Assembly (NCBI RefSeq): GCF_001858025.1
Contig: NZ_LZQD01000007.1
Coordinates: 33,703-97,702, forward strand
From: Trichormus sp. NMC-1
Lineage (GTDB): Bacteria > Cyanobacteriota > Cyanobacteriia > Cyanobacteriales > Nostocaceae
DNA length: 64,000 nucleotides
Direction of reading: 5' to 3'
This document shows positions 44,992-53,724 of the stretch, piece by piece (positions within the stretch are counted from its first letter, which is position 1; each line of letters starts with the position of its first letter). The notes beneath the pieces were generated by a model. The model worked only from the letters and a program-made list of their open reading frames with translations, made no database searches and was not told the DNA's origin. Made by a program: the position numbers and the translations under genes.

Positions 44992-45355
44992 TGTTTTAGT
45001 CTCGTTATGTGTTGTTTATACCAGTGTAGAAAAAAATTCAAAAATTGCAGTGTTTTCTCTATCGCTTACTATTCTAACCACTGACCTGATCAGTTCGTAT
45101 TTGAGCCTGATAATCCATAACTAATACAACAAATTGCCTCATCTGTACTGTGTTCTCCTCTATGTTTTAAGATTTTGTGGGGACAGTACTACAGAAAAAC
45201 AATCATACAATATATTTAAATGCATCTGGCAAGAAGTCACCGTCCTAGATGCGGGGGTAGATGAAGGGCTGGTGCATGAACTTTTGTCGGATGCAATACT
45301 TCCCTAGATAAAACCATCAATTACTAGCCTCAATAGAGAAAGAAGCCCAGAACTC
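44992..45355. other. Divergent spacer cp12 / FIST gene
   Basis: Contains the promoters of both genes presumably, but no motif is clear. No coding region. Confidence 0.35.
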
Positions 45356-46570
45356 ATGGCAGACAAAATGCAGTGGGCAAATGCCCTATCAACCCGTCCT
45401 TCTTTAGAAGCAGCTGTTGCAGATGTGGTACAACAAGCTGTCTCATCTTTAACAGCACCTGCGGATCTGGGGCTGGTGTTCATTTCGTCTGCTTTTACAA
45501 GTGAATATTCCCGACTCTTGCCATTGCTGGCAGAAAAACTTTCAGTACCTGTGCTGATTGGTTGTAGTGCTGCTGGTGTAGTGGGTAGGAGAGAACCAGG
45601 AAAAACCGAAGAAATAGAAGCAGAACCAGCTATCAGTTTGACTTTAGCCCATCTTCCAGGGGTGAATATCCAGGCTTTTCATGTTGTGGCTGAAGAATTA
45701 CCTGATTTAGATAGTTCTCCCGATGCTTGGATTGATTTAGTCGGTGTGCCACCATCACCAGTACCCCAATTTATCTTATTGTCTAGTGCGTTTTCGTCAG
45801 GAACTAATGATTTATTGCAGGGCTTAGATTTTGCTTATCCGGGTTCGGTAGTTGTGGGGGGACAAGCTAGTGGTGGGTTTGTGAGTGATCGGATCGCTTT
45901 ATTTTGTCACAACCGCTTATATCGTGAGGGGACGGTGGGTTTAGCTTTGAGTGGTGATATTGTGCTGGAAACAATTGTGGCCCAAGGATGCCGACCGATT
46001 GGCCAGCCATTGCGTGTGACTAAAGCTGAACGCAATATTATTTTGGAGTTAGATGAGCAAGTACCTTTAGTAATTTTGCGAGATTTGATTGGTAGTCTTA
46101 GTGAACAGGAACGTTTACTGGCACAGAATTCTCTGTTTGTTGGTTTAGCAATGAATGAGTTTAAACCTTCTTTACAGCAGGGTGATTTTTTAATTCGCAA
46201 TTTACTGGGTGTAGATCCATCCGCTGGTGCGATCGCTATTGGCGATCGCGTTCGTCCTGGTCAAAGGTTACAATTTCACCTGCGGGATGCTCAAGCTTCT
46301 GCTGAAGACCTAGAATTGCTTTTACAAGAATATCTTGACAACAACCGTAGTGAATCCTCTCCTTTGGCAGCTTTGATGTTTAGTTGTGTTGGACGTGGTG
46401 CAGGACTTTACGGTCAGCCTAATTTTGATTCTCAGCTATTTAAGCGTTACTTTCATGACATCCCCATAGGCGGTTTTTTCGGTAGTGGTGAAATCGGACC
46501 TGTGAGTGAGAGAACTTTCCTTCATGGTTACACTTCCGTGTTTGCAATTTGCAGACAACTTAATTCGTAG
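45356..46570 (+). CDS. FIST N-/C-domain signal transduction protein
   Basis: FIST-domain protein, a predicted small-ligand (perhaps amino acid) sensor. The 404-residue product has the FIST N segment SLEAAVADVVQQAVSSL ... VPVLIGCSAAGVVG and GFVSDRIALFCHNRLYREGTVGLALSG, and the FIST-C part with GDFLIRNLLGVDPSAGAIAIGD and FSCVGRGAGLYGQPNFDSQLF. No output domain and no membrane helix. Partner unknown. Typical cyanobacterial FIST proteins are of this length. Confidence 0.93.
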   Translation: MADKMQWANALSTRPSLEAAVADVVQQAVSSLTAPADLGLVFISSAFTSEYSRLLPLLAEKLSVPVLIGCSAAGVVGRREPGKTEEIEAEPAISLTLAHLPGVNIQAFHVVAEELPDLDSSPDAWIDLVGVPPSPVPQFILLSSAFSSGTNDLLQGLDFAYPGSVVVGGQASGGFVSDRIALFCHNRLYREGTVGLALSGDIVLETIVAQGCRPIGQPLRVTKAERNIILELDEQVPLVILRDLIGSLSEQERLLAQNSLFVGLAMNEFKPSLQQGDFLIRNLLGVDPSAGAIAIGDRVRPGQRLQFHLRDAQASAEDLELLLQEYLDNNRSESSPLAALMFSCVGRGAGLYGQPNFDSQLFKRYFHDIPIGGFFGSGEIGPVSERTFLHGYTSVFAICRQLNS

Positions 46571-46605
46571 GGAATATAATTAAATGTGCGTAACTTGAAA
46601 CTCTT

Positions 46606-46633
46606 GTAGGGACAATTCATGAATTGTCCCTAT
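46606..46633. repeat. 28-bp near-perfect palindrome
   Basis: Arms GTAGGGACAATTCA and TGAATTGTCCCTAT; only the last base breaks symmetry. Same family as 33757, 39634 and 43073. Confidence 0.85.
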
Positions 46634-46651
46634 ATTATTAAATGATAAATT

Positions 46652-46960
46652 ATGAATAATATCTTGAAAATAGGCACTTTGCTTAAAGCTAGTGATAAAA
46701 TTTTTGATGTTTATGAATTTAAAAGTGAGAAGAAACAATATTTAACTGTGGAAATAGTTAGTAATGATTTCAATCCTATTTTCACTATTCGTAAATTAGA
46801 TGATCAGAATTTTATGTCCGTGACAGATGTTGCAAATAAAGACAATAATTTCACGGCTACTATTATGGTAGAAAAAGGTGAATACGAGTTGAAAATTAAA
46901 TCAGAAAATGCAGCTTTAGGAGATTATGTTATTAAAGCTTGGATAACTGATATGAAGTAA
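46652..46960 (+). CDS. Small beta-rich protein (PPC-domain-like)
   Basis: A 102-residue protein without signal peptide, with a pattern of short beta strands (YEFKSEKKQYLTVEIVSNDFNPIFTIRKLD ... YELKIKSENAALGDYVIKA) resembling a bacterial pre-peptidase C-terminal domain. It lacks a catalytic domain. It precedes the COP23 remnant and the protease-TPR gene on the same strand; a shared role with them is conjecture. Confidence 0.7.
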   Translation: MNNILKIGTLLKASDKIFDVYEFKSEKKQYLTVEIVSNDFNPIFTIRKLDDQNFMSVTDVANKDNNFTATIMVEKGEYELKIKSENAALGDYVIKAWITDMK

Positions 46961-46972
46961 CCATCTCTCGTC

Positions 46973-47081
46973 TCTCGTTCCCAGTCTCCAGACTGGGAAT
47001 GCTTTGATAGAGTCTCTGACTCTACTTTAAGGAAGCCGGAGTCTTCCATTATTCATTCCCATACAGAGTATGGGAACGAGA
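46973..47081. mobile_element. 109-bp TIR element truncating the COP23 gene
   Basis: TCTCGTTCCCA at 46973 and its inverse TGGGAACGAGA at 47071-47081 are 11-bp terminal repeats. The inside is a chain of palindromes (CCCAGTCTCCAGACTGGG, AGAGTCTCTGACTCT, GGAAGCCGGAGTCTTCC, CCCATACAGAGTATGGG). No ORF. Confidence 0.82.
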
Positions 47082-47467
47082 AAAAACGAGATTTAATAGT
47101 GTGGAAACGCACGAATTTTGTTAAAGCTGGTTTTCCTCCTCAACGGAGATGTGACGAAGTCACACCGAAATTAAAAGATGCTTATGATAATGGAACTTTG
47201 AAAACTTTAACTTGGGGTTATTCTGAAGCTGAAAATGATCCTAATAAAAGATTTAAGTCTTTATGTACGACGACAGGAAAAGATTGTCATACTTTGATTT
47301 TAACATTGTTAGATTCAGATGATCATGAGCAAGAATTGAAAGACTTTACTGCTGTGTTAAATGGTGACGCTAAGGAAGCCTTCATGCAAGATTCCTGTTC
47401 AGTAAAACCTCGTCATAATTTAACTTGTACTGTTGATATTTTCAAGGTGTTTCAAGCCAGGGAATAA
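47082..47467 (+). pseudogene. COP23-domain protein, 5-prime part missing
   Basis: The frame matches the COP23 (circadian oscillating protein) domain: QRRCDEVTPKLKDAYDNGTLKTLTWG, then a Cys pair and the TLILTLLDS region, but it has no signal peptide, and the sequence upstream is a TIR element. A GTG at 47099 could start 122 residues, which would not be secreted. I therefore read it as a 5-prime-truncated gene, or at best a shortened cytosolic version. The downstream protease-TPR gene suggests that they belonged to one secretory cluster. Confidence 0.75.
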
Positions 47468-47522
47468 ATTCCCTGTCTGAAAGCTAAAGTCGGTTGAAAC
47501 CGACTGAATGGAAGGGGTTTTT

Positions 47523-47580
47523 TAGTCCGTTTTAACGGACTTCTGCTATTAGACGGGGAATTGATTCCCCGACGGGTTAT
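47523..47580. repeat. Two-hairpin repeat upstream of the protease-TPR gene
   Basis: AGTCCGTTTTAACGGACT, then CTGCTATTAGAC and GGGGAATTGATTCCCC, then GACGGGTTATG. The unit recurs with changed but compensated stems at 53306-53361. Confidence 0.75.
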
Positions 47581-47636
47581 GAAACAAACGGAAAATTAAC
47601 CAATTACCAAATTATATATTACCAGGAGTATCATCT

Positions 47637-50600
47637 ATGAAATTACACAAATTATCCCATTTATTATTATTCTTTATTCTCCTATTTCCCGCTTCTCCGA
47701 TTATTATCACTGGTTGTAGTTCTTCCCTATTCGCACGCAAACCAGGGACATTATCAGAATCAGAATTAAAGAATATCTTAAAAGAAATTACCGTCAAAGT
47801 CCTAGTTGATGATAAAGAAGCAGCTTCAGGAACAATTATCAAAAAACAAAACGGTTTTTATACTGTTCTCACTAATTATCATGTGATAGAAAATGCTAAA
47901 TCTGTGAAAATTGTCACTCCAGATAATCAAGTTTATCCGGTTGAATTTTCTAAGGTAGATAGACAAGATAATAAAAAAGATGATTTATATGATTTAGCTA
48001 AATTGACTTTTAGCAGTGAAACCACTTATTTAGTTGCTGGTTTAGGGGAAGAGAATATTAAACCAGGAGAAAAGGTTTTTGCTGGAGGATATGTTAAAGG
48101 TAATTTGCAAACTACCAAAGGTACAGCGAAATTATTTTTAAATCAGCCGTTAATTAAAGGACAGCAAATAGCTTATGATAATGATATTCGACAGGGGATG
48201 AGTGGGGGAGCAATTATTAATGAAAATGGTTATTTGGTGGGGATAAATAGTAAACTTGCTCACCCGGTTTTACAAACTGATTTTCGCTATTTACAAGGTG
48301 AACAACCTGATGAGAAGACTTTAAAGGAATGGGGTAATTATAGTTGGGGAATTGCGGTTAATTTAGTTGATGAAGCTGCACCTGATTTAGCTTTGTTTCC
48401 TGAGAGGGTAATTAGGAAAATTGGGGGTATTCCGGCTAAGGTTTTAGATATTGCTAAACTGTCTTCGGTGCAGATTAAAAAAGCTGATGGTGGTATTGGT
48501 AGCGGGGTAATTATTGCTAAGGATAAGGATATTTATTATGTGTTAACTGCTGCTCATGTGGTGGAAGATAAACAGGAGTATCAAGTTGTTGCACCTGATA
48601 AACAAGTATATAAGGTGGATAATCAGACTATTCGCACCAGAAAGGGACTTGATATGGCTGTTTTACAGTTTCGTAGTTCTCAGGTTTATCAAGTTGCTAC
48701 TTTGGGGGATTATGAGTTAAAAGAACAATTTGTTTTTCTTTATGGTTGGAAGGGGGAAGAGTTAAATCATCCTTCTTTGTTTAGTGTGGGAATTATGGGA
48801 AATTCAGAGGCAAGAGAGGTTTATGCGAAAACAAAAGGCTATGAATTAGCATATTTTAATGAAGGATTTCCGGGCATGAGTGGGGGTGGTATTTGGGATA
48901 CGGAAGGGCAATTAGTTGGTATTCATAATTATGCAGAAACAGATTTTGTAGGACTTAGTTTAGGTTTATCTATTGAGAGTTTTTTATTTTATCAATCAGA
49001 GAGATTATGGCAGTTACCACCAGTTAAATTAAATGTTGCTAAAAATCAAGCAAAATCGGCAGATATAAATTCTATGATTTTATCATTATTACCAACTTAT
49101 AATGCACCTGATCCTGTGAATGGTACTGGGAAACAATGGCTAACTTATGGTATTCAATTATGGCGACTTGGTAATACAGATAATGCAATTGAAGCAATGA
49201 AAGAAGCAGCTATTAAAGATCCACACTCTTGGCAAGCTTATTACAATATTGGTCTTATTTGGTTGTGGGATAAAAAATATAATTCAGCTTTGTTTGCATT
49301 TAATACTGCCATTAATAAACAACCAACATTTCATTATTCGTATGCTTTTAAAGGTTTAACTTTTGTACGGTTGAACAAATACGAAAATGCCTTACAAGCA
49401 TTGAATAAAGCAATTACAGAAGCGAAAAAAAATAAAAAGGAGGATTTTTATCTTTATCAGATTCGTGGAAATATATTTGATAAATTAAATAGATATGATG
49501 AGTCTATTGCTGATTTTACACAAGCTATTAAATTTAATCCTAGACTTCCAAGTGCTTACTATAATCGTGGAAATGTTTATAGTCATCAAGGTAATCTAGA
49601 TATGGCCATTGCTAGTTATACGGAAGCTATTACTATTGATCCTCAATATGACTATGCTTATAAGGGGCGTGCTGATATTTATCTTCAGCAAAGAAAGAAT
49701 GACTTAGCTATTTCTGATTTTACCCAAGCTATTAAAATTAATCCTCAATATGCAGAGGCTTACAGTCATCGCGCACTTGCTTATATTGTACAAGGAAAGA
49801 ACGATTTAGCTATTTCTGATTTTACCCAAGCTATTAAAATTAATCCTCAATATGCAGAGGCTTACAGTCATCGCGCACTTGCTTATATTGTACAAGGAAA
49901 GAACGATTTAGCTATTTCTGATTTTACCCAAGCTATTAAAATTAATCCTCAATATGCAGAGGCTTACAGTCATCGCGCACTTGCTTATATTGTACAAGGA
50001 AAGAACGATTTAGCTATTTCTGATTTTACCCAAGCTATTAAAATTAATCCTCAATATGCAGAGGCTTACAGTCATCGCGCACTTGCTTATATTGTACAAG
50101 GAAAGAACGATTTAGCTATTTCTGATTTTACCCAAGCTATTAAAATTAATCCTCAATATGCAGAGGCTTACAGTCATCGCGCACTTGCTTATATTGTACA
50201 AGGAAAGAACGATTTAGCTATTTCTGATTTTACCCAAGCTATTAAAATTAATCCTCAATATGCAGAGGCTTACAGTCATCGCGCACTTGCTTATATTGTA
50301 CAAGGAAAGAACGATTTAGCTATTTCTGATTTTACCCAAGCTATTAAAATTAATCCTCAATATGCAGAGGCTTACAGTCATCGCGCACTTGCTTATATTG
50401 TACAAGGAAAGAACGATTTAGCTATTTCTGATTTTACCCAAGCTATTAAAATTAATCCTCAAGATGCAGAAAATTATACCAATAGAGGAAGTATTTATAA
50501 AGAACAAGGGAAGAATGACTTAGCTATTGCTGATTTAGATATAGCTATTAAAATTAATCCTCAAGATACTCTTGCTTATAGGCATCGCACAGTTATTTAT

Positions 50601-51026
50601 AGCAAGCAAGGAAAGAATGACTTAGTGATAGCTGACCTTACCAAAATTATTAAACTTGAGCCTCAAAATGCAAACGTTTATATGTTGAGAGGAATTACTT
50701 ACCGTGAGCAAAAACAATCGGATTTTGCTATTGCTGATTTTAATAAAGCTATTAAGATTAATCCTCTATACGTAGATGCTTATAATGAGCGCGGAGCTAT
50801 TTACTTTGAGCAAAGAAAAATAGATTTAGCTATTGCTGATTTTGATAAAACCATTAAAATTAATCCTCTATACGCAAATGCTTACAATAATCGCGCAGGT
50901 GTTTATTTCTTAAAAGGCAATAAACAACAAGGAATTAAAGATTTAGAAACAGCTAAACAACTCTATCAGCAGCAAGGTGAGATGCAAAAAGCTAACGACA
51001 TACAAGATGTATTAAATAAATTATAA
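47637..51026 (+). CDS. Lipoprotein with two trypsin-like protease domains and TPR array
   Basis: An 1129-residue exported protein. The signal peptide ends in lipobox ITGC (Cys27), so it should be lipid-anchored. Two trypsin-like domains follow: domain 1 (about 45-265) with His82 in LTNYHVIEN, Asp in LYDLAKL and Ser in QGMSGGAI; domain 2 (about 270-470) with LTAAHVVED, LDMAVLQF and GMSGGGIW. Both triads look complete. From about 495 to the end is a TPR array, where seven 34-residue repeats are identical even at DNA level (49750-50463). CAGGAG precedes the ATG. Likely a periplasmic or surface protease with a protein-binding scaffold; target unknown. Confidence 0.93.
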   Translation: MKLHKLSHLLLFFILLFPASPIIITGCSSSLFARKPGTLSESELKNILKEITVKVLVDDKEAASGTIIKKQNGFYTVLTNYHVIENAKSVKIVTPDNQVYPVEFSKVDRQDNKKDDLYDLAKLTFSSETTYLVAGLGEENIKPGEKVFAGGYVKGNLQTTKGTAKLFLNQPLIKGQQIAYDNDIRQGMSGGAIINENGYLVGINSKLAHPVLQTDFRYLQGEQPDEKTLKEWGNYSWGIAVNLVDEAAPDLALFPERVIRKIGGIPAKVLDIAKLSSVQIKKADGGIGSGVIIAKDKDIYYVLTAAHVVEDKQEYQVVAPDKQVYKVDNQTIRTRKGLDMAVLQFRSSQVYQVATLGDYELKEQFVFLYGWKGEELNHPSLFSVGIMGNSEAREVYAKTKGYELAYFNEGFPGMSGGGIWDTEGQLVGIHNYAETDFVGLSLGLSIESFLFYQSERLWQLPPVKLNVAKNQAKSADINSMILSLLPTYNAPDPVNGTGKQWLTYGIQLWRLGNTDNAIEAMKEAAIKDPHSWQAYYNIGLIWLWDKKYNSALFAFNTAINKQPTFHYSYAFKGLTFVRLNKYENALQALNKAITEAKKNKKEDFYLYQIRGNIFDKLNRYDESIADFTQAIKFNPRLPSAYYNRGNVYSHQGNLDMAIASYTEAITIDPQYDYAYKGRADIYLQQRKNDLAISDFTQAIKINPQYAEAYSHRALAYIVQGKNDLAISDFTQAIKINPQYAEAYSHRALAYIVQGKNDLAISDFTQAIKINPQYAEAYSHRALAYIVQGKNDLAISDFTQAIKINPQYAEAYSHRALAYIVQGKNDLAISDFTQAIKINPQYAEAYSHRALAYIVQGKNDLAISDFTQAIKINPQYAEAYSHRALAYIVQGKNDLAISDFTQAIKINPQYAEAYSHRALAYIVQGKNDLAISDFTQAIKINPQDAENYTNRGSIYKEQGKNDLAIADLDIAIKINPQDTLAYRHRTVIYSKQGKNDLVIADLTKIIKLEPQNANVYMLRGITYREQKQSDFAIADFNKAIKINPLYVDAYNERGAIYFEQRKIDLAIADFDKTIKINPLYANAYNNRAGVYFLKGNKQQGIKDLETAKQLYQQQGEMQKANDIQDVLNKL
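49750..50463 (+). repeat. Seven identical 102-bp TPR-coding repeats
   Basis: Seven head-to-tail copies of the same 102 bases (anchor CTTACAGTCATCGCGCACTT at about 49759, 49861, 49963, 50065, 50167, 50269, 50371), each one TPR. The repeat borders diverge on both sides into ordinary TPRs. Confidence 0.95.
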
Positions 51027-51237
51027 CTTAATATTCTCATTCCTGAATTTACCTTCTATTCTCTACCAATACGTTAAACTAATCAAAAATAACCAAACTA
51101 ACACCACAACAAATTACCCCATCTGCTAACCGAGAATCAAGAATTGCTAATGATGTATAAATCTCCATAGCAGTTAACAGATAACGCTTCAACATCAAGT
51201 ATAATTTTAATGATAAAAACTTGAATGATAGGTTTAT

Positions 51238-51525
51238 ATGAGGGTAGAATTTGAATGGGATGAAAATAAAGCGCAAATAAACATCAACAAACATGGAATT
51301 AGTTGTGAGGAAGCAAAAACAGTATTTGATGATCCATTTGCCTTGATATTTGATGACTTAGCTCATTCCTTCGGTGAAAAAAGAGAGATTATTATTGGTT
51401 ATTCAAATCAAAATCACTTACTTTTAGTTTGTTTTACCGAAAGAGAAAGTAATTTAATCCGTATTTTTAGCTGTCGTTTACCTACTAAAAAAGAGAGACA
51501 AGACTATGAACAAAACACCAATTAA
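51238..51525 (+). CDS. BrnT-type toxin
   Basis: RelE/BrnT-fold ribonuclease toxin, 95 residues: the family opening FEWDENKAQININKHGISCEEAKTVFDD, then IIIGYSN and the end IRIFSCRLPTKKERQDYE. Normally inhibited by BrnA. The partner gene downstream overlaps by 20 bases. The module faces the second BrnT module at 51733-52255. Confidence 0.93.
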   Translation: MRVEFEWDENKAQININKHGISCEEAKTVFDDPFALIFDDLAHSFGEKREIIIGYSNQNHLLLVCFTERESNLIRIFSCRLPTKKERQDYEQNTN

Positions 51526-51727
51526 TCAGCAAGATGATTTTGAATCAGATGATTTATTACCAGAGTATAATTTCGATTATACAAAAGCTCGTCCTAATCG
51601 TTTTGCTACCACCTCAGAAAAGAGAATTAGTGTAATTCTTGATCCTGATGTCGCTCAAGTTTTTCAAACATCAGAAGCAGTGAATCGTGCTTTACGTTGT
51701 TTATTGTCTGCTATTCCTGAAAAATAA
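51506..51727 (+). CDS. Antitoxin partner of BrnT, module 1
   Basis: A 73-residue protein overlapping the toxin gene by 20 bases. It has the acidic start DDFESDDLLPEYNFDYTKARPNRFA common in cyanobacterial partners of BrnT, and a C-terminal ribbon-helix-like segment (ISVILDPDVAQVFQTSEAVNRALRCLL). Probably binds DNA and neutralises the toxin. Translational coupling is likely. Confidence 0.88.
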   Translation: MNKTPINQQDDFESDDLLPEYNFDYTKARPNRFATTSEKRISVILDPDVAQVFQTSEAVNRALRCLLSAIPEK

Positions 51728-51732
51728 AGCCA

Positions 51733-52011
51733 TTAGGATTGGTGTGTTTGCATATAATCTCTCAATAAAGCATTGATTTGATTTTGATAAGATTCTCCCT
51801 GAGATTTAAACCACTCAATCACGTCTTTATCAATATTCAACATTACTGGTTCTTTTTTTGGTATATATTTTCTGCCACGACGCACTGTTGCTTTGGCAAA
51901 TTGAGAAGGGGTAATCTCTGGACAGTCGGAAAAATCAATATCTTCATCTGCCATTGTCTCTAATCTTTGCCAATCAGTCAGCGATTTGTTCAAAATAGGT
52001 TCGTTGTTCAT
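51733..52011 (-). CDS. BrnA antitoxin, module 2
   Basis: A 92-residue antitoxin, starting MNNEPILNKSLTDWQRLETM, with the BrnA core DIDFSDCPEITPSQFAKATV and C-terminal DKDVIEWFKSQGESYQNQINALLRDYM. The frame is open 20 residues further, but the ATG at 52011 fits the family. It overlaps its toxin gene by 38 bases. Its end lies six bases from that of the first module's antitoxin. Confidence 0.92.
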   Translation of the reverse strand: MNNEPILNKSLTDWQRLETMADEDIDFSDCPEITPSQFAKATVRRGRKYIPKKEPVMLNIDKDVIEWFKSQGESYQNQINALLRDYMQTHQS

Positions 52012-52255
52012 ATTTGGTGGCTTTCCTAGCTGATATAATTCTGATGATATCCTCACGTTCAGTATAGACAATAACTATCACCCATCCTTGAAGAAGTCCT
52101 AAAGCAATAAATCTTTGTTCATTATAGTTAAACCGATCATCTTCTATAATAACATTGTCATTTTCAAAAATGATCAAGGCATCTACAAAATTAATACCAT
52201 GTTTACGAATATTATTTAAACGTTTGTTTTCATCCCATTCAAATTGTAACGTCAT
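51974..52255 (-). CDS. BrnT-type toxin, module 2
   Basis: A 93-residue toxin of the BrnT family, FEWDENKRLNNIRKHGINFVDALIIF and the end IIRIISARKATKYEQRTY. Overlaps brnA by 38 bases. Only moderately similar to the first BrnT in this cluster, so the two modules are not a recent duplication. Confidence 0.93.
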   Translation of the reverse strand: MTLQFEWDENKRLNNIRKHGINFVDALIIFENDNVIIEDDRFNYNEQRFIALGLLQGWVIVIVYTEREDIIRIISARKATKYEQRTYFEQIAD

Positions 52256-52330
52256 AATTTATTGATTAATGCCATTAGAAATTAGAGTTAGAAATAGCCA
52301 TCATGAACCCAATTGATTATATTAGGAATA

Positions 52331-52549
52331 ATGAAAACTATGGAAATAAATAATATCATGGATGATACAGAAATTAAAATCAAAGGCATCAAAGCACTAT
52401 ATGAATCTCTTGGTTCAGCAGCAGCTATGCGGTTCTTAACCTTGCTACACAAAACCCCTACTGATTATGTAGAAATCTCAAAAACGATATATCAAGATCA
52501 AAGTATTGAGGAAATTTTTGCTAGAGCAAAACAAAATTGGCAAGATTAA
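52331..52549 (+). CDS. Small conserved protein, antitoxin-like, without evident partner
   Basis: A 72-residue protein, IKIKGIKALYESLGSAAAMRFLTLLHKTPTDYVEIS ... SIEEIFARAKQNW, of a type often seen beside toxin genes in cyanobacteria. No toxin gene overlaps it. ATG at 52331 taken; those at 52340 and 52358 are alternatives. Confidence 0.65.
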   Translation: MKTMEINNIMDDTEIKIKGIKALYESLGSAAAMRFLTLLHKTPTDYVEISKTIYQDQSIEEIFARAKQNWQD

Positions 52550-52649
52550 TTATATCAATAGTTTATAGGGGTTTAGCAATGCTAAATCCCTACCTTTTAT
52601 GTTATAATAGAGTACAAAAAAAGAGTCCTTTATCAGATTATTCAAAAAT

Positions 52650-52835
52650 ATGAAAGGATATATCCAAAATCAAACAATTATTCTCCAAGACAGTTTACCC
52701 GATACCTTGCAAAATGGTGATGAAGTGGAAATTGTCATCATTCCCATCAAAAAACGTAAGTATCATTTTCCTACATTCAAACTGGATATCAAAGAAGAAT
52801 ATTTAGACAGAGAAAAGATTTATGAACAAGATTAA
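52650..52835 (+). CDS. Probable antitoxin of the PIN-domain toxin
   Basis: A 61-residue protein overlapping the PIN toxin gene by 14 bases. It begins KGYIQNQTIILQDSLPDTLQNGDEVEIVIIP, an AbrB-like N-terminal strand pattern used by several VapB-type antitoxins, and ends in a charged helix. The antitoxin role is inferred from overlap and order. Confidence 0.85.
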   Translation: MKGYIQNQTIILQDSLPDTLQNGDEVEIVIIPIKKRKYHFPTFKLDIKEEYLDREKIYEQD

Positions 52836-53289
52836 AGTATTCTTCGACACCAATGTATTAATTTATGCTCATGATGAATCATCAGTTTATCATGAAAACT
52901 CTGCCAATTTGTTAAACTTAGTATTTGAAAATCAAATTATAGGAGTTATTGCTGAACAAAATATCATAGAACTATACAGAATTTTAACCAATTCTGTAGC
53001 AATGAAAAATCAGGCATTAACGCCACAAGATGTTAACAAGCTAATTACAGAAGTTTATTTAAGTGGTGTTTTTGAAGTCTTATATCCTAACCAATTAACT
53101 ACAGAGAAAACTTTAGAATTAGCTGTTAATACTAATTGTCTATCAGCCAGAATCTTTGATGTTCGTTTAGCAGGATTAGTAATTACCTATCCAGTAGATT
53201 ATTTTGCCACATACAATCTTAAACATTTTCTCAATATTCAAGGTTTAAACCCTATGATACCAGATGATATTTTATCAACAATAAAATAG
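52822..53289 (+). CDS. PIN-domain ribonuclease toxin (VapC-type)
   Basis: A 155-residue PIN protein with the first acidic residue in VFFDTNVLIYA, a Glu in EQNIIELYR and a later Asp in IFDVRLAG near residue 115. Such proteins cleave RNA; VapC family members act on tRNA or rRNA, target unknown here. Coupled to the upstream antitoxin. Confidence 0.9.
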   Translation: MNKIKVFFDTNVLIYAHDESSVYHENSANLLNLVFENQIIGVIAEQNIIELYRILTNSVAMKNQALTPQDVNKLITEVYLSGVFEVLYPNQLTTEKTLELAVNTNCLSARIFDVRLAGLVITYPVDYFATYNLKHFLNIQGLNPMIPDDILSTIK

Positions 53290-53305
53290 ATTTATGGGTA
53301 TTTTT

Positions 53306-53361
53306 AGTCATCTTTAGATGACTTTTGCTATGAGACTGGGAATTAATTCCCAGGCGGGTTA
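53306..53361. repeat. Two-hairpin repeat, second copy
   Basis: AGTCATCTTTAGATGACT and then TTTTGCTATGAGAC, TGGGAATTAATTCCCA, GGCGGGTTAT. Same plan as 47523-47580, with compensatory changes. Confidence 0.75.
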
Positions 53362-53391
53362 TCGGTTTTACTGCTAAACCCCTACCAGATG

Positions 53392-53724
53392 TTATAAATT
53401 TTCCATAATCGCTGTAACTTGTGTTTTTAAATCAGATAAATTCTGTTCAATAATCTGCCAAACTAAATTAAGATTTACCTTTAAATAATCATGAATTAAA
53501 ACATCTCGTAAACCTGCCATTTGCTGCCAAGGAACATCTGAATATTTACTTCTCAACTCAGGTGATAATCTTTTTGTTGCTTCTCCAATGATTTCAAAAT
53601 TACGAATTACAGCATCTTGAATCATTTTGGTTTGCATAAATTCCTCTTTACCACCTTTCGTATATTCTTCTATTCGTTCAATACATTCTTGAATATTACT
53701 TAAATATAAACGCTCATCTTTCAT
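53392..53724 (-). CDS. HepT-like toxin (DUF86)
   Basis: A 110-residue all-helical HEPN-type ribonuclease with the catalytic RX4HXY motif in LRDVLIHDYLKVN. HepT toxins cleave RNA when released and can be AMPylated by MntA. Its start overlaps the mntA-like gene by four bases. Confidence 0.93.
   Translation of the reverse strand: MKDERLYLSNIQECIERIEEYTKGGKEEFMQTKMIQDAVIRNFEIIGEATKRLSPELRSKYSDVPWQQMAGLRDVLIHDYLKVNLNLVWQIIEQNLSDLKTQVTAIMENL

Noticed and set aside
49750..50463. CRISPR-like regular repeat
   Set aside because: 102-bp units are in frame and encode TPR motifs, without spacers.
51079..51294. Minus-strand frame overlapping the first BrnT gene
   Set aside because: Overlaps a clear toxin gene and shows no family.
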